Source: Chamaea fasciata (taxonomy: Eukaryota; Chordata; Aves; Passeriformes; Sylviidae). Taken from it: a DNA stretch of 64,000 nucleotides. Of the stretch, positions 48,626 to 60,880 are shown piece by piece; positions within the stretch are counted from its first letter, which is position 1, and each line of letters starts with the position of its first letter. Under the pieces are notes generated by a model that saw nothing but the letters and a program-made list of their open reading frames with translations, had not been told where the DNA came from and ran no database searches. The position numbers and the translations under genes were made by a program. The stretch spans positions 64,863,414-64,927,413 of the forward strand of contig JARCOQ010000005.1 of NCBI GenBank assembly GCA_029207755.1, given 5' to 3'.

Positions 48626-48649
48626 TTGGTTGATTTCAAAATCAACCAA
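48626..48649. repeat. Near-perfect 24-base palindrome
   Basis: TTGGTTGATTT and AAATCAACCAA are exact complements around a 2-base centre. A further CCAACCAAAGG copy of the right arm follows at about 48660. Confidence 0.85.
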
Positions 48650-49846
48650 ATTGATTGATCCAACCAAAGGTGGATGGAGGAGAGCAGTCCTACTAATGCC
48701 CTCACCCAAGGAAGGATGGGCTGAGCAGAGACCTTGTCTGTTCTGCTTGATCCACCAGCTGCTGAAAGGCAATGACCTGTGCAGGCAGCCTGCTATGCCA
48801 GATAGCTAAACAGCACCCATGCAGAACAGGAGCAGCTGTGGTGGGAGGGCATTTTGTGCTGAGTAGGGTGCACTGGTGGGAACAAGGAATGGACCTAGGT
48901 ATGTGGCAAACTCTTGAGCAGATGTTGGGAACATAGGGAGGAAGTAAAACATTGTGGTGTGATGCAGAATGCATAGAGTTGTAGGAGAATTTGACCTGAG
49001 ATGTGCTGGTAGGTGGGCAGGCACAGAGAGGATGAGGAGACTAGTTTTGTGAGCAGCAGAACTAATGACGCCTCATGTTTGTGTCTCAGCTGGTAGGAAG
49101 GGTCATCCTGTGGAGCACGGGCACAGAGACCTGCTCCTGAAAAGGAGAATTCTGGAGGTTAGAGACCAAAATTGCAAAAGCTTAAATTCTGCTGTTCAGA
49201 GCACCTTGCTCTTACTGTTGTTGTGTGGGAGGATCAGGAACTGGCTGTGGTAGACCTTGTGTAAACATAGGAAGAGAAAACAGTCCCTGCTTTTAAGAGT
49301 TCAGGTGCACAGCAAGAAATCACATTGTAGAGCTGGCATGTAGTTCTCCTTTCTCCTGTGTGATTGCAGTTGTTACATGTTGAGTACTGTAGGTTCTGGG
49401 AGGGATTTTGGAAAGAGCAAAATAGGAAAAGCAGTGGAAGACAAAACAAGGCAAGTACCAAAGAATCTGGACAGATTTTTTTTTTTTTTTCCTTTCCTAG
49501 CAGGAAAGAATTAAAAGTTCTGATTATTGTTCAGCTTAGCAACAAGTCAAGGGGAAGCCTGGAAGGAATTTATAACAATAGGAAAAGTTTCTGTCTCAGG
49601 GATGAGTTGGGATTTACTTTAAGGCTGTGGAAATGCTGGAGGCTTTTGGAGGAGGAAAGGGACAAAATATTTTGAATGTTCAAAAGAGCTTTGGGCATGT
49701 GAAGGTGTTAGGCTGATGAATGCCTGGTTGTGGCTTGTGGCACTTGCAACCCAACTCAAAGGCAGTGGAAACTGTGTTGCTAGGATCCTTCAAGGGAAAG
49801 GGCCTGGCTGCTGCACGTCTCTGACACTGCTGACTTGCATCTTACT

Positions 49847-49983
49847 GCTGACATGAGCTCAGCTGTTTAGCAAACGGTACTAATATCAACAAGGTCATGG
49901 GTTTGATCCCAGTATGGGCTACTCACTTAAGGGCTGGACTTAATCTGTGTGTGTCCCTTCCCACTCGGAACATTCTGTGATTT
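49847..49983 (+). mobile_element. tRNA-Ile-derived SINE with CR1 tail (TguSINE1 type)
   Basis: The 5' half mirrors tRNA-Ile in order: an A-box-like AGCTCAGCTG, GGTACTAATATCAACAAGGT (tRNA: GGTGCTAATAACGCCAAGGT), a B-box-like GGTTTGATCCC at 49900-49910, and AGTATGGGCTA. The 3' half, GGGCTGGACTTAATC to CGGAACATTCTGTGATT, is a CR1 3' end. This composite is the structure of TguSINE1, a SINE mobilised by CR1 and described in songbirds. It is diverged by roughly one base in five from the tRNA and cannot encode a working tRNA. Confidence 0.88.
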
Positions 49984-52926
49984 CAAGGGACAGAAGCATC
50001 AGCTCAAGCACAAAATTAAGAGGGAATATGCCAATTACCAGTCAGTCAGACTGGAAGCCCTACCACTGCTTCCTTGGCTCTAGCCCAACCCCACAAGCAG
50101 GTGTATCACAAAGGAGGGGAAGCTGGGCAGGAACGAGAGACACCAGTGGTGAATTCCAGGAGGATGGAGGAGTTCAGCACATAAAGCTGTGCTAAGGTCA
50201 AAGAAACGAGCCAAGATAAAAACTCATGGTTTGCTTTGCAGAAGATGAGATCATTAGCTATCCCAGGCAGTTCCAGTGCTCTGACTCTGTCAGAGCCTGA
50301 TCTAAAAACAGACTGGGTTTATGCTGTGTATAAAAATGAGAGGCAGTGTTTCCCTCCCCCACTCTGCTTTCCTGAGAAGAGGGAGGCCTGCAAAGTGAGA
50401 ATATGTGAGGGAAAAGGTGGAAATGTGCAGGAATAAAAGTAGTGCCATCTAGCAAGGTGGCAGGACAGTAATGGAGGAGAAGAAATTTGGAATTTTGACA
50501 GTGAGGCAAGGAAGTAGCTGGGGGGTGGAAGAAGTGGGCAGTGATGCAACAGGAAAAAGAGATAAGGAATACCCTGAGGGATGTGAGAAGGAATAAATAA
50601 TATCCTGGGAGCAGTGAAAAGCAACAGCAGGCAGAGAGCGACGTTATTGAGATTTAGACTAATCTTACATTGAAAGGAAGCAACGTGATCTAGCTGTTCA
50701 TAATACATGTGTGCAAGCTTCAGTCCTGCATGCACACACCTTTTCAATGATAAGGAAATTACTATCAAATTAATTTGGAAATGGGACCATTGTTCTCATT
50801 GTCTGGCAATCCATAAAAAAACAGATGGTCAAGTGCCATGACTGAAAAGGAGCTGGAAGCTCAGAGAAAACTTGGGCATTTGGCAGACAGGCTAACTGAG
50901 CTAGATAAAGCAAAGCAAAAAAAAAATATTGGCTGGCAAAGCAATCTACTTATCCTGAAACTGGCTTGTGTCACTTCAGCAGTTCTCAGTGCAATACCGT
51001 CTTGCAGCTGCATTTTTCTTGGACTCAGAGCTAAGCAAACATTCCTCTGCCTGTTTATCTTACAGAAGAAGCTGATGTGGAGACGGATGAGGATGCTGGG
51101 CATGTGTGGTGCTGGATTAAGTCTGATGTCCTGGTCTGGCCTCTCTCTGACAGTGACTGGTGGGGAAGGTGACAAGTGCCTGACTGGTGCCTGAAAGATG
51201 TTTCTACCTTCTGGGCTGTTAGCTAGCATGGGAATCATAGCAGTTGTACAAATACAAACAATTGTTTCTATAAATAGAAAATGGGATATCAAGCAGCGTT
51301 TGCTTGGCCAGATTTGTGAAGGTCTGACTCAAAATGATGAGAGGAAACTGATCCTGGAAGTGGAAAAATATCCAAATGAGCATCACAGAAGTTAATGCTG
51401 ATGCCCACTTTATCTGCTGCAACTCATAGCTGCCCTTTACTTGCTTCATTTTCTGGCTCAGATGTTGCTTTTCTGCATATGACTTCAATATGCCTAGGCA
51501 CTTCAAAAAATCCAGCAGTAAATGTGATTGCCTTGATTATAAATATCATCCAGCTTGGATGAAAGAAAAATGGCTGAGCTGGTGTAGTACATAACTGCTG
51601 GTGATTAAGCACAGCAGGGAACACCTCACTCCAGGTGAGGTGTCCAGACCTTGCCGCAGGCAAGTGTGGATTTATCCCCTGTGTATGAGTTAGAGATGGG
51701 TGTAAGTGATGGGGCTTCAAGTCTCTAGTAATGGTAACTCTGCATATGGATTTATTTTCCTATGAATTGATTGGTTCTGTTTTGAGTGATGTGGGGATAC
51801 TGGTCTTGCTGCTTTCTCTGTCGCAGAGTTCTGCTGTTTAATCATATATTGAAATTGGGGGGATAGGAGTGGGAGCAGAGCAGTATTTAATTTCTGCCAG
51901 GTTGGATTTGCCATCTTCTAATGACTGTGTATCCTCCTGGCCCTGGGCTGGGAGCACAGTATTTTGCCAGCTATTGGTTTTATTCTTTTATGCACTCCTG
52001 TATTTTTTTTCTGTTCAGATGAGATCAGGACCAAAAGGGATGGTTGGAGTTGCCTTATCAGGCACCCTGCAATCATGAGCCCCTGTGCTAAGTCCAGAAT
52101 GAGCTGCCAAAAATGTACTCTCACACATCAGAGGCTGTGAAGTATTTTCGTGTGCTTTACAGCAGATGTAGGACCAATGCAAAAATCTCTGACAGTAATA
52201 TACTGTGGTGACAGCCCTGCCTGGCAGGAATCAAATGTATTGCTAATGCAGTTGGTGCTTGTAGTAGGGAAGAGGATTTCCTTGGTAAAAAGGAGAATAA
52301 ACCAACCCAAAGTTTTCCCTCCTTGGAGACAACAGCATTCCCAAGCTGTCCATCACTTCTGCCACCTTTCTCTGAACCCTCTCACGTTCTGCAAAGACTG
52401 TTGCAACCTGAGATAGCCAATCCCACTTATTATCTGTGCCCCTGCTTCTTCTGCTCCTTTTGTAGCTGGGCACATTTTCTGATGACACTGTGTTTGTCTG
52501 GGCAGTGCTGAGCTGAGTGCAGGGACCCCAGTTCCTGTGCATAGGCTCTCAATCCTGTGAGAGAACTTGGAGCAGCTTTAATGTGGGTTTTCCTGGATAA
52601 TCAGTTTGTTTTAATTGACAGTGTCACTTATCATTGTACTGGCCATCTGCCTTGCTTTGGTTAAGTCTCAATCCAATACCCAAGAATTCTCTCTGCTCTT
52701 GAGAGGCTGTTTTGAACTCCCCAAAATAACCTGTATCCTCCGCAGACTCTGTGACCCCACCACGAGCTCTTTTCCCACATCATTTATATATTATTTAAAC
52801 CATCTGTACAGCACTTGCTTCCTTTACGCTGAATTAATGTCCTGAATGACGCCCGTTGTGCTCTAAACAGTCTTCTAAAACCTAGTGTCATTTGTGTATC
52901 TCTTCATTCACTACCTCCTTCTAGGA
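49984..52926. other. CACNA1I: Intron sequence, nothing recognised
   Basis: No exon or repeat family is recognised. The part from about 52600 may belong to the ancient LINE next to it, but I cannot align it. Confidence 0.4.
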
Positions 52927-53520
52927 CACTGAACTTAATTACATTGTGAACCCTACTATTTAAGGGCTTAGATATTGTCACTTCTCGATTTAGTTCCTGC
53001 ATGTTGCTGAAAATTAAGTCAGGAGTTGCTGCTTTTGCTTGTGGGTGCTTGAATTAGCTGTTCCAAGACGCAATTGTTTAAAGAAGGAGGAGCTGTAGTG
53101 TTCTTTGTGCCAGCTCAGAGGTGAATTCCCTTATCTTAATCTTCTATAAATTGTGTGTTCTTTCAAAACTGCATACCCAGCTGTCTTTAGCTACAGCCCT
53201 GATGATAGATGTGCAGTATGGGATTATAAATGTATTGCAACTCCTGGGGTTGTGAATTCATGCAGAGTTGATGGTATGGTCTTCTGCACATATTTTTCCT
53301 CCTTAAGAGCTTTAAGGTTTTCTGAATTAACTCCACTGAAGTATTGAAAAGACTGCATTATTCCTTCAACCCTTTGACTTGAACCCACTTTTCTGTATAA
53401 CTTGCTTCCAGGTATTATAACATCTCATTTGCTTTTTAGTGTTCCACCAAGTTTCTGTCATTCATAGTGTATTAGTCATCATCCATTGCCAGGATATCCA
53501 GATCGCCTTAAAATCAGCCT
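52927..53520 (-). mobile_element. Very old CR1/L3-like LINE fragment (endonuclease domain)
   Basis: On the minus strand two conserved parts of a LINE apurinic-endonuclease domain survive in the right order and about the right distance apart. ACAGAAACTTGGTGG (53444-53458) reads Thr-Glu-Thr-Trp-Trp, the block holding the catalytic Glu. Then, about 170 codons on, AsnSer-(ArgVal)-HisAsnValIleLysPheSer near 52930-52965 corresponds to the Ser-Asp-His motif, now disrupted. The plus-strand run GACTTAATTACATTGTG-like to AGCTGTTCCAAGACGC also matches the amniote L3/CR1 consensus as I remember it. Frames are broken and it is a fossil. Confidence 0.75.
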
Positions 53521-56500
53521 GTTTTGAGATGTTTAAAGCTAGACTTGAAGGTGAGAGAGGAGACAAAAAAAAAAAAAAAGGTAGAAGTGCTACTGTCAAA
53601 CTTTCCTCCCATATTTAAGTCTGAATAAGGTGTTATATGATTGGTCCTTCCTGCTTCTGTCTCCTCTGACAATGCAAGAGTTGCTGAGGGAATGTGATCA
53701 ATTTCTGGGCTTGGATTTGCTGACTAAATGGTTTGTTTCTTTATCTGTTATAATGAAAACAAGCAAATTGCAGTCAGCAGGTGAGAAGGGACTGTCAGTA
53801 ATTTCCCTATACTTCACCCTGCCATGTAAACCTGATAGGTTTAAGGGGTTGAGGCCTATGGGGCTTTGTTCTGTGTCCCTACTACCATAATATACTGTGC
53901 TGGGAGCAGGGCTGCCAGCTCCAGGGTATGGAAAATGAATGCAATCTCCTACTCCACCTCACCACTGTCTTTTAGGATTGCCCTTTCACTGAAGGGGGAA
54001 GGTGGGCACTGCAAAGCAGCCAAGCCCAGTTTGGAAAACGGGATCGAGCATCCTGGGGAATTAGGTAGCTTCCTTTGGGGGGGAGCATACACCATAGGCT
54101 CTCAGAGCTATTTTGTGATTATGCCAATCATAGATTATGCCAATCCTTTGCTGTAGGGCTGTGCAGAGAAGAGGCTGAGGGGACCTCCCACAGATTAATC
54201 TGGTTAAACTGTTCTTCACAGGGTGGATAATCTCTGTGTCAGCATTTGTGAGTTTCATCAGACCCACTGATGAAAGCTACTCTGCAGCCAGCTGGGAGCT
54301 GGATAAATAAGGCAGATACTGTTGAAGACAATGGCTTTTAGCACTCTGTACAAACATTTGAAAGTCAAAAAAAAGGAGCCCAGTGGAGAAAAAGGGGCCA
54401 ATATTGGATGTTTCAAACTGTCCAGACATGCATAGTGTCTCAGATGAACACCAGGGACAGCGTGACGATTCTCAATGGTTCTTCTGGAGAATTTTGCCCT
54501 GGAACTGGGTTCAGTTGGAAATTGCTGATTCAGTGAAGTCAGCACAAATTTATTGTCACCCTTCTGCCCTCTGGAAATGATGTGCATGTTTTAATCCGCT
54601 CAACACATTTCCTTTGGCTTTATATGTTAGTGTAGAAGTCAACATGGTAATGGTGATAGTCAAAACCCTTAGGTCAAAACAAACATACTTCAAACAAGTC
54701 AAAGCAAAATGCATTATTGAATACATTGTTTCAGGCCATTGCAAATTAAGATGACACAGGCTTATGGCCCATGACGTTTGACTTCCAACAACCTATTAGG
54801 AGTTTGTGGTCTTAATGTCCAAACAAATGCTCAATATGATTCGGTTTGCTTCTCTTATTTTTAACCGAGCTCAGTTTTGATAACGGCTGTGGGGCTGACA
54901 GCTCTGAAAAACCAGCCTTAATGCATTTCTGCAGCTCACATCTTTAAAGCTTGATGTGTCCTGGCAACTCCTCCCCCGTTTCTGAAGCTATCTTTTATCT
55001 TTTATTTTTTTTTTTCTTTCGAAGCTTCTAATGTTTCCTAGGTAGATATTAACTACATCTATCAAAGCCCCAGTTTAGCTGCGAGGTGGATGGTGGGGTC
55101 TGCAATGCACCCCATGTAGTTTCCCACACATTGCTGGCTCCAAGCCCATCCCTTGTGCAGGCTTGGAGGGTTTGTAGCATGCTCAGGTTGCCTTTGACAG
55201 CCTATCCAGACTGCAGAAATGAGAAAAGGCATTGCAGGGCTGAGAGCAGTGGCTGGGCTGGCAGAGGGAACTTACTGTGGCCACCAGGGTTTGCAGGATG
55301 GGTAAAAATGAAGCCTAGAGGGGATAGTGGCTTTTGGATCCCTATGCAACCCACCTGTCCAAGACATGTGATACGCGTTCAGGTGGTTTTGGATAGGAGG
55401 TCTGCTTCTGAGCTCACCTTAGAACAGCCACAACCCTGCAGGAAAAAAAGGAAGAGACGAGTCCCCCAGGCTTTCTGTTTGTCCTCCTGCCATCCCTGCA
55501 AGAGCGGAGATGGCAGAGGGGTGAGTGTTCCTAGTTGTCCTTGCTCTTTTGTTGGCTGCTGTTTCTCAGAATGAGTGTGCAAGCAAGGGCCTGTGTTGGG
55601 AACCAGGCAGGAGACAGGGCTGTTGCCTTCCCCCTTCATCACAGCGTGGAGGAAGGACTGAGAGATAGGACCAAACATGGCAGGGCTCCTTGCTCAGCAT
55701 AAGCAAAGCTATATCTTACCAGAGATCATGGCAGCATGAGCCTTGCTCCCTTAGAGCAGAGCCTGTAGTACCCCTATTCCTGTATCCTCCCCAATGCCAG
55801 AGCAATGTGGGGCAGCTGGGGGAAACCAGAATACAAGCTTGCTTCCTGAACTGGAGTGCTGTGAGGAGAGAAACAAGTAATGGAAATTGAAATGCAAATT
55901 CGTTTTCTGAGTGTAGAAAAGGCCCCCATAAATCAGGAGTGACAAAAACACAAAGACACCATCAGGATGCATTTGCACAGTCAAGGGATGGTTCATATAT
56001 CTGAGAGAACCAAGGCACAACCTCCACTCCTGAAATAAACCAAATCCATTTTTTTTCTCATCCGTGAAGCAGTCTCTGAAATTCCCTGTTTGAAGAGCAA
56101 CAGAAAAACAGAAAGGAGATTTGAGTTAAATTTTACTCAGTTGAGGCATGTTTTCTAATCCAGACAGGAATATTTGCTTTAAAGGGTCAGTGAAGAATAA
56201 GCAGTTCGTCTCTCCCTACACATACAGCAACACAATATATTTTTTTTTTGCTCTAGATTTGACGTCATCAAATAAATGGTACAGCTGTTGAGAATCTTGA
56301 AGATATAATTGTTTAGTCTAGAAACAGAGTAACCTCATGGCAAAAAAAAGAGAGCCGGAATGCTTGAACAGAGACCCTGTCCACAGAACACCAGAAAAAG
56401 GAGCCTGGCAGCATGGAGAGTTTTTTCCAAGGCTTGAACCTAAAGCTGTAGCTAAATGTTTCACTAATCTGTGTGTATGGTGAGGCAAGCTGGAGGTGCT

Positions 56501-57019
56501 GCTAGAGGAAGAGGTGGACGTTTTAATCTGAAATCAGAAGTGACAGAGGTGAGTGATTGAATTTGGTCAAGCAAGCCCTGCCCTGGATTTTTGCTTTACT
56601 CTTCATCATTCTGTCACAAGTCCCAAATCCATCTGTCTTTTGCTGTAGTAACTGATAAAACCCCTGTCTCATTATCTTCCATGTTAGACTTGAGACCAGT
56701 CTTTCAGGCTTACTAACAGACAGTGTGTTCTGGGCATCTCTCTACTTCCATGTATATATTCCTGAGGAGACTAGCTCCCATGGGTGAGACATCTTTAACC
56801 CAGCCTTGCTGTGAGGAAGTTTTATGTGCAGTCTTCCGCATCTGCCCAGTGCTATCTCTGCATCACAGAAAATGTGATTAGATATGTGCAAGTGGTCTCA
56901 TAAATCAACTGTAAAAGATTTGTGCTGTGCTTTTGACTGCAATTGTGTGGTCCTGTCCCACAGGTAGTGTTGGGTCACCCGGGCAAGACTGAAGCAGTTG
57001 CCATCTTCTGTTCCGCCTT
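53521..57019. other. CACNA1I: Intron sequence, nothing recognised
   Basis: A 16-A run lies near 53564. The 162-codon open frame at 55086-55574 shows no domain and is judged chance. Confidence 0.4.
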
Positions 57020-57145
57020 TTTAAGGCCAGATTGGATGAGGCTCTGAACAACCTGATCTAGTGGGTGGTATCCCTGCCCACACTTGTTGGAACTAGAGGA
57101 TTTTAAGGTCCCTTCCAAACTAACTAATTAACTGTATGACTCTAC
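57020..57145 (+). mobile_element. CR1 LINE 3' tail, plus-sense
   Basis: GGATGAGGCTCTGAACAACC, CTAGTGGGTGGTATCCCTGC and TTTTAAGGTCCCTTCCAA follow the CR1 3' end exactly in order. They finish with a degenerate octamer (TGTATGACTCTA). Its 5' truncation point may lie slightly upstream. Confidence 0.92.
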
Positions 57146-60100
57146 GTTGATATGTTAAATGTGTGTAGAGCTCCACAGATTGATGCAGTTACAGGCTATT
57201 CCTGCCCAATGTACAAATATAGGATCCTTCTGAAAAGCCATTGCATGGTAAGCACTGGAGTTGTCCCAGTTTGTATTTTCTTCAGCTGAACCATTGTCCT
57301 CTGCTATTCCAACTGTAGAACAGGGATTAGGCAGAGACGCTTTACTGACGTGTTTTGTACTGGGTTAAAACTTACAATTGAGTTATGCACGTTCTGTGTT
57401 AAAACATTTCCATTACACCACCACATGCTCTAAAGCACTTTAGAAAGTGGCTGCATTTTGAAGGGCTTGGGGAATTCAGATCTGCTTTCCTGCAGCTGTT
57501 TTTCTGTCCCTGCCAGTATTAGGTGCATAATGTGCCATTAGTTTCCATCTGCCAGAGCTGGAAAAAAACATCTCTGCTTCTAAAAGATAGCCCATGATAA
57601 ACTCCCCCAATGCTAAACTGCTTTTTTCCACTTTTTTGAGCCATTTCACGACTAGAAGGGAAGCAGGAGAATTGCTAGAATGTGGGAGGCTCCTTCCTAT
57701 GGAAGGGTGACTCTCCCTGGATCAGATACAAAACTGGTTGTGTTTCTGTAGGAATGCCGTGTGTTTCATGGGTTCCTGCCCTCCTCTGCCTTGGTTGCTT
57801 TATCCCAGTCTTGTGCTGTGTCTCACCAGCCTGCTGGTGGAACTGTCAGTGAACTCTGGGGTGTGAAATGAGAAGCAAAACCTCACCCAGAGAGTGGTCA
57901 CAGCATCTGGCTGAAAAGGGAATGTTATGCTACTCTTGCCCCAAACAAGCAGACAAACCTGTGCATGCATATCCATGCTGCGCCCTCTTGATGTAAAATG
58001 TAAGAAAATAAGCATGGATTTCCAATTAAGTGCTATTGATGTTAGAGGTGAGGTAGCCAATATTTGATGAGGTCTGGGAAGGGGAGATGGTTGTCAAACC
58101 CTAACTCAAGTTGTCAGGGTCTTACTTGTGTTTGGAGAAGTTCTCTGTGCTGTGGACAGGTGGCTGGTTTACTCAGGAGTCTGTATGTGAGAATGCAGGG
58201 ATTTCCTGGCTTCAGTGGCTTTGTTTTTGGACCTTGATGGTGGTAGTTACAAGAGAAGGTGCTAAAGGATCACAGCAATTCCTTATGCAGAGCAGAAGGT
58301 TTCAGTGCAATGAGGAGGAAAAAATGATTGCTTATTTCTCTGTTTCTTTTAAATTAGGGTTAATTGAAAAAAAAAAGGGCAGTTCTCAAAAATGGGAAGA
58401 AAAGGTCTTCTCAAGAGAGATTAAGTTTTCAAATAGGTATGAATGGTTTAAAATAGAGGACTTTTGATAATTTAAAAATAAGTGCATAAAAAAGCCTGGG
58501 CCTTCTATGTGAAGGAATAAATCACTTGACGGACTGTCAAATCATCTGAATGTACATGCCTTCCCAGTGAAAGACCTTTATCAGCTGATGACTGTCCTAT
58601 GTATGTGGCCTATATCCTTGTGTATGTTACATATGCATAGGCATGCTTGCTTTTAAAAGCTGTAATGTAGCAGCCAGTAATGGGGCCAACATTAGTTTAT
58701 CATTTCTTTTTTATCCACCTTCAAATAAAATCCTGTAAGGCAGCATGGGGAAGCTGAAAAGGAAGAGTGTGACTAGTAACAGGAGAGGAAAGGATCAGGT
58801 GTGTATGGAGAGCATTTGTGGAAATAGTCTTAAAGTACAGAGGTAGAAAGGACCACTAAAAGCTTTGTGCATGACAGTGCAGCCTGATGTGACAATTGTC
58901 ATTTGGAAACTTATGGCTCTGTGAGGCTGAAAAGTTTTTTTGAAGTGTTGACAAAACTAATTGGAAAAATGAAGCTAAACTTAAACAATGAAAAGATTAT
59001 ACTATGGGTCACCATGCACAAAATATTAGCCCAAATTTGATTTTCCTTTTTACCCTCCTATCCAATTGTAGTGGCAGGTGGGTGGCAAGAGTGCAGAGAA
59101 GTGGTGTGGGGAAAATTGCTTTATCAGTCTGGTGCAGCATGCAGGGGTTTGAGTGGGTGTCTGGCTCCAGACCTGGCACACTGTGACTGCCCAGGCCCCC
59201 AGTTCTGCCTGGTAAGGGTGCCCATGGGGCTGCAGAACCTCAGCCATCTTGCTCTTATCTGGGGATTTGTCATCCTCCCTGATGGCAGAGGGGTGGGGAG
59301 TGGAGCTGGCTTTAGGGACAGGCTGTTCTTTCTTTGAAAGATGGGAGCTCTTTTTCAGTCACTCTTTGAGATTTACTATGGGTCGACAGTGTCTGTCTCC
59401 TCACGGTGTGCTAAGTCTGTCTTTACTATCCTGACCTATGTTTTGGTTTTCCTTTTCCTTCCACCCACTGTCATCAACAATGTGAAAGCTATCTAAATGC
59501 AATGAAGTGGGTGCTCAAAGCATGCCTGGGAGGAGGCTGTGCTGTACATGCTGTGCAGGTGCTGACACCTCCTGCCTCAGCCTCCGGCCGCAGGAACAGG
59601 TATGGTAGATCCTCTTCTAGAAAAAATCAGTGCTGCAGAGGGGGTTTCTCCTTTTTCAAAGAGGTGTTATGACAGGGCTGTCCCTTCTTTTCCTTGCTGG
59701 TAAGTGGTGACTACAGCTGCTTGAAGGAAAATATTTTTGACCCTTACCTGACTCAGACCAAACCAGACATCCTTCCTGCACAGCATTCCATAGGGATGGG
59801 CACTTGAAGCAGTGTGCATCCTGGCAGCAAAATGGATAAGCGCTTGGGGCACAGGTCATTGTCAGGCATGTAAGAATCTGTAGAAAGTGAGTCCTGAAAT
59901 ATAAGGGTAGATTGAGTAAGGAGCCTAAATTTTCTGTGGTAGTTTTTCCTACTACACATCTGATGACTCCATGTCTGATTGTATCTGGGCAAGAAGAATC
60001 ATTCTCAGATGAACAAAATGATTGTGTAGACGAGTTTTATTAAGTCACTGCTAGGTGTGTTTGAAAAAGGATATAGGGTCTGAGAAATAAATTTGCAGAA

Positions 60101-60605
60101 GTTGATGGGTCTTTCAGCTGTAGGTATCCTGAGCCTAGTAGGAGATGGTATGTTATCTCAGAGAACAACACATGAAGCTACTGCTCCTGATGGGTCCTTC
60201 AACAGGGCTTTACAGGGCAGGAAGCAGCCACCCTAATCCACCAAGAACTAATTTATCTCATATATCTGGTCTCTGGTGCTCCTCATTGACAATGTCTTGT
60301 CTTGCTGAGCTGGGCAGGTTACCGATAATTTGGTGACTCTTTGCCTTGGCGATCTGCTGATCCAGGGGCTGAAATGTCTGCATCATGATGCAGCCTTCCC
60401 TACAGCGGACCTTTGCAGGCTGCTGGAGCCCTGCCCTCTGGTTAGGGGAAGATGGCTGGGTTTTGTACTCTGCTTACCAACATTTTGTACTAGCTATGTC
60501 CCAGCTAAGCAATCATCTTTATCTCATCCTCATGGTAAAGTCACTTAATTGTGAAAAGCAGAAGGGAAGTTTTGGAAGTGTTCTGTGGAAGTGATGTAGT
60601 TAAGT
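57146..60605. other. CACNA1I: Intron sequence, nothing recognised
   Basis: No exon or repeat family is recognised. Confidence 0.4.
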
Positions 60606-60787
60606 ATCATAGAATGGTTTGAGTTGGAAGAGACTTTACAGATCATCTTGTTCCAACTTCTGTGCCAAGGGCAGGGACACCTTTCACAACACCAGGTTGC
60701 TCAGAGCCCATTCAATCTGGCCTTGGACACTCCTGGGAAAAGGGAGTGCTTTTTTGGACAACCATTTTCAGTGCCTCACAACCGTCA
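60606..60787 (-). mobile_element. CR1 LINE 3' fragment, minus-sense (first of tandem pair)
   Basis: ATCATAGAATGGTTTGAGTT, GATCATCTTGTTCCAAC and CACCAGGTTGCTCAGAGCCC mark a reverse-complement CR1 3' end, truncated where the next copy begins. Confidence 0.92.
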
Positions 60788-60880
60788 ACAGACTCATACA
60801 ATAGTCTGGGTTGAAAGGGACCTTAAAGATCATCTTGTTCCAATCCCTCTGCTGTGGGCAGGAGCACCTTTGCAGTGGCA
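60788..60880 (-). mobile_element. CR1 LINE 3' fragment, minus-sense (second of tandem pair)
   Basis: GACTCATACAATAGTCTGGG, TTGAAAGGGACCTTAAAG and CATCTTGTTCCAATCCC restart the same CR1 3' end directly after the first copy. About 90 bases are kept. Confidence 0.9.

Larger units (their letters stand above)
47037..49846. other. CACNA1I: Intron sequence with a long T run and a palindrome
   Basis: Apart from the poly-T at 47654 and a palindrome at 48626-48649, nothing is recognised. The first few hundred bases could be decayed retroviral internal DNA, but no motif proves it. Confidence 0.4.

Noticed and set aside
49847..49920. A tRNA-Ile gene
   Set aside because: The tRNA likeness is too diverged in stems and anticodon arm and runs straight into a CR1 tail, so it is a SINE head.
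55086..55574. 162-codon open frame on the plus strand
   Set aside because: No domain, no splice context and unremarkable composition.
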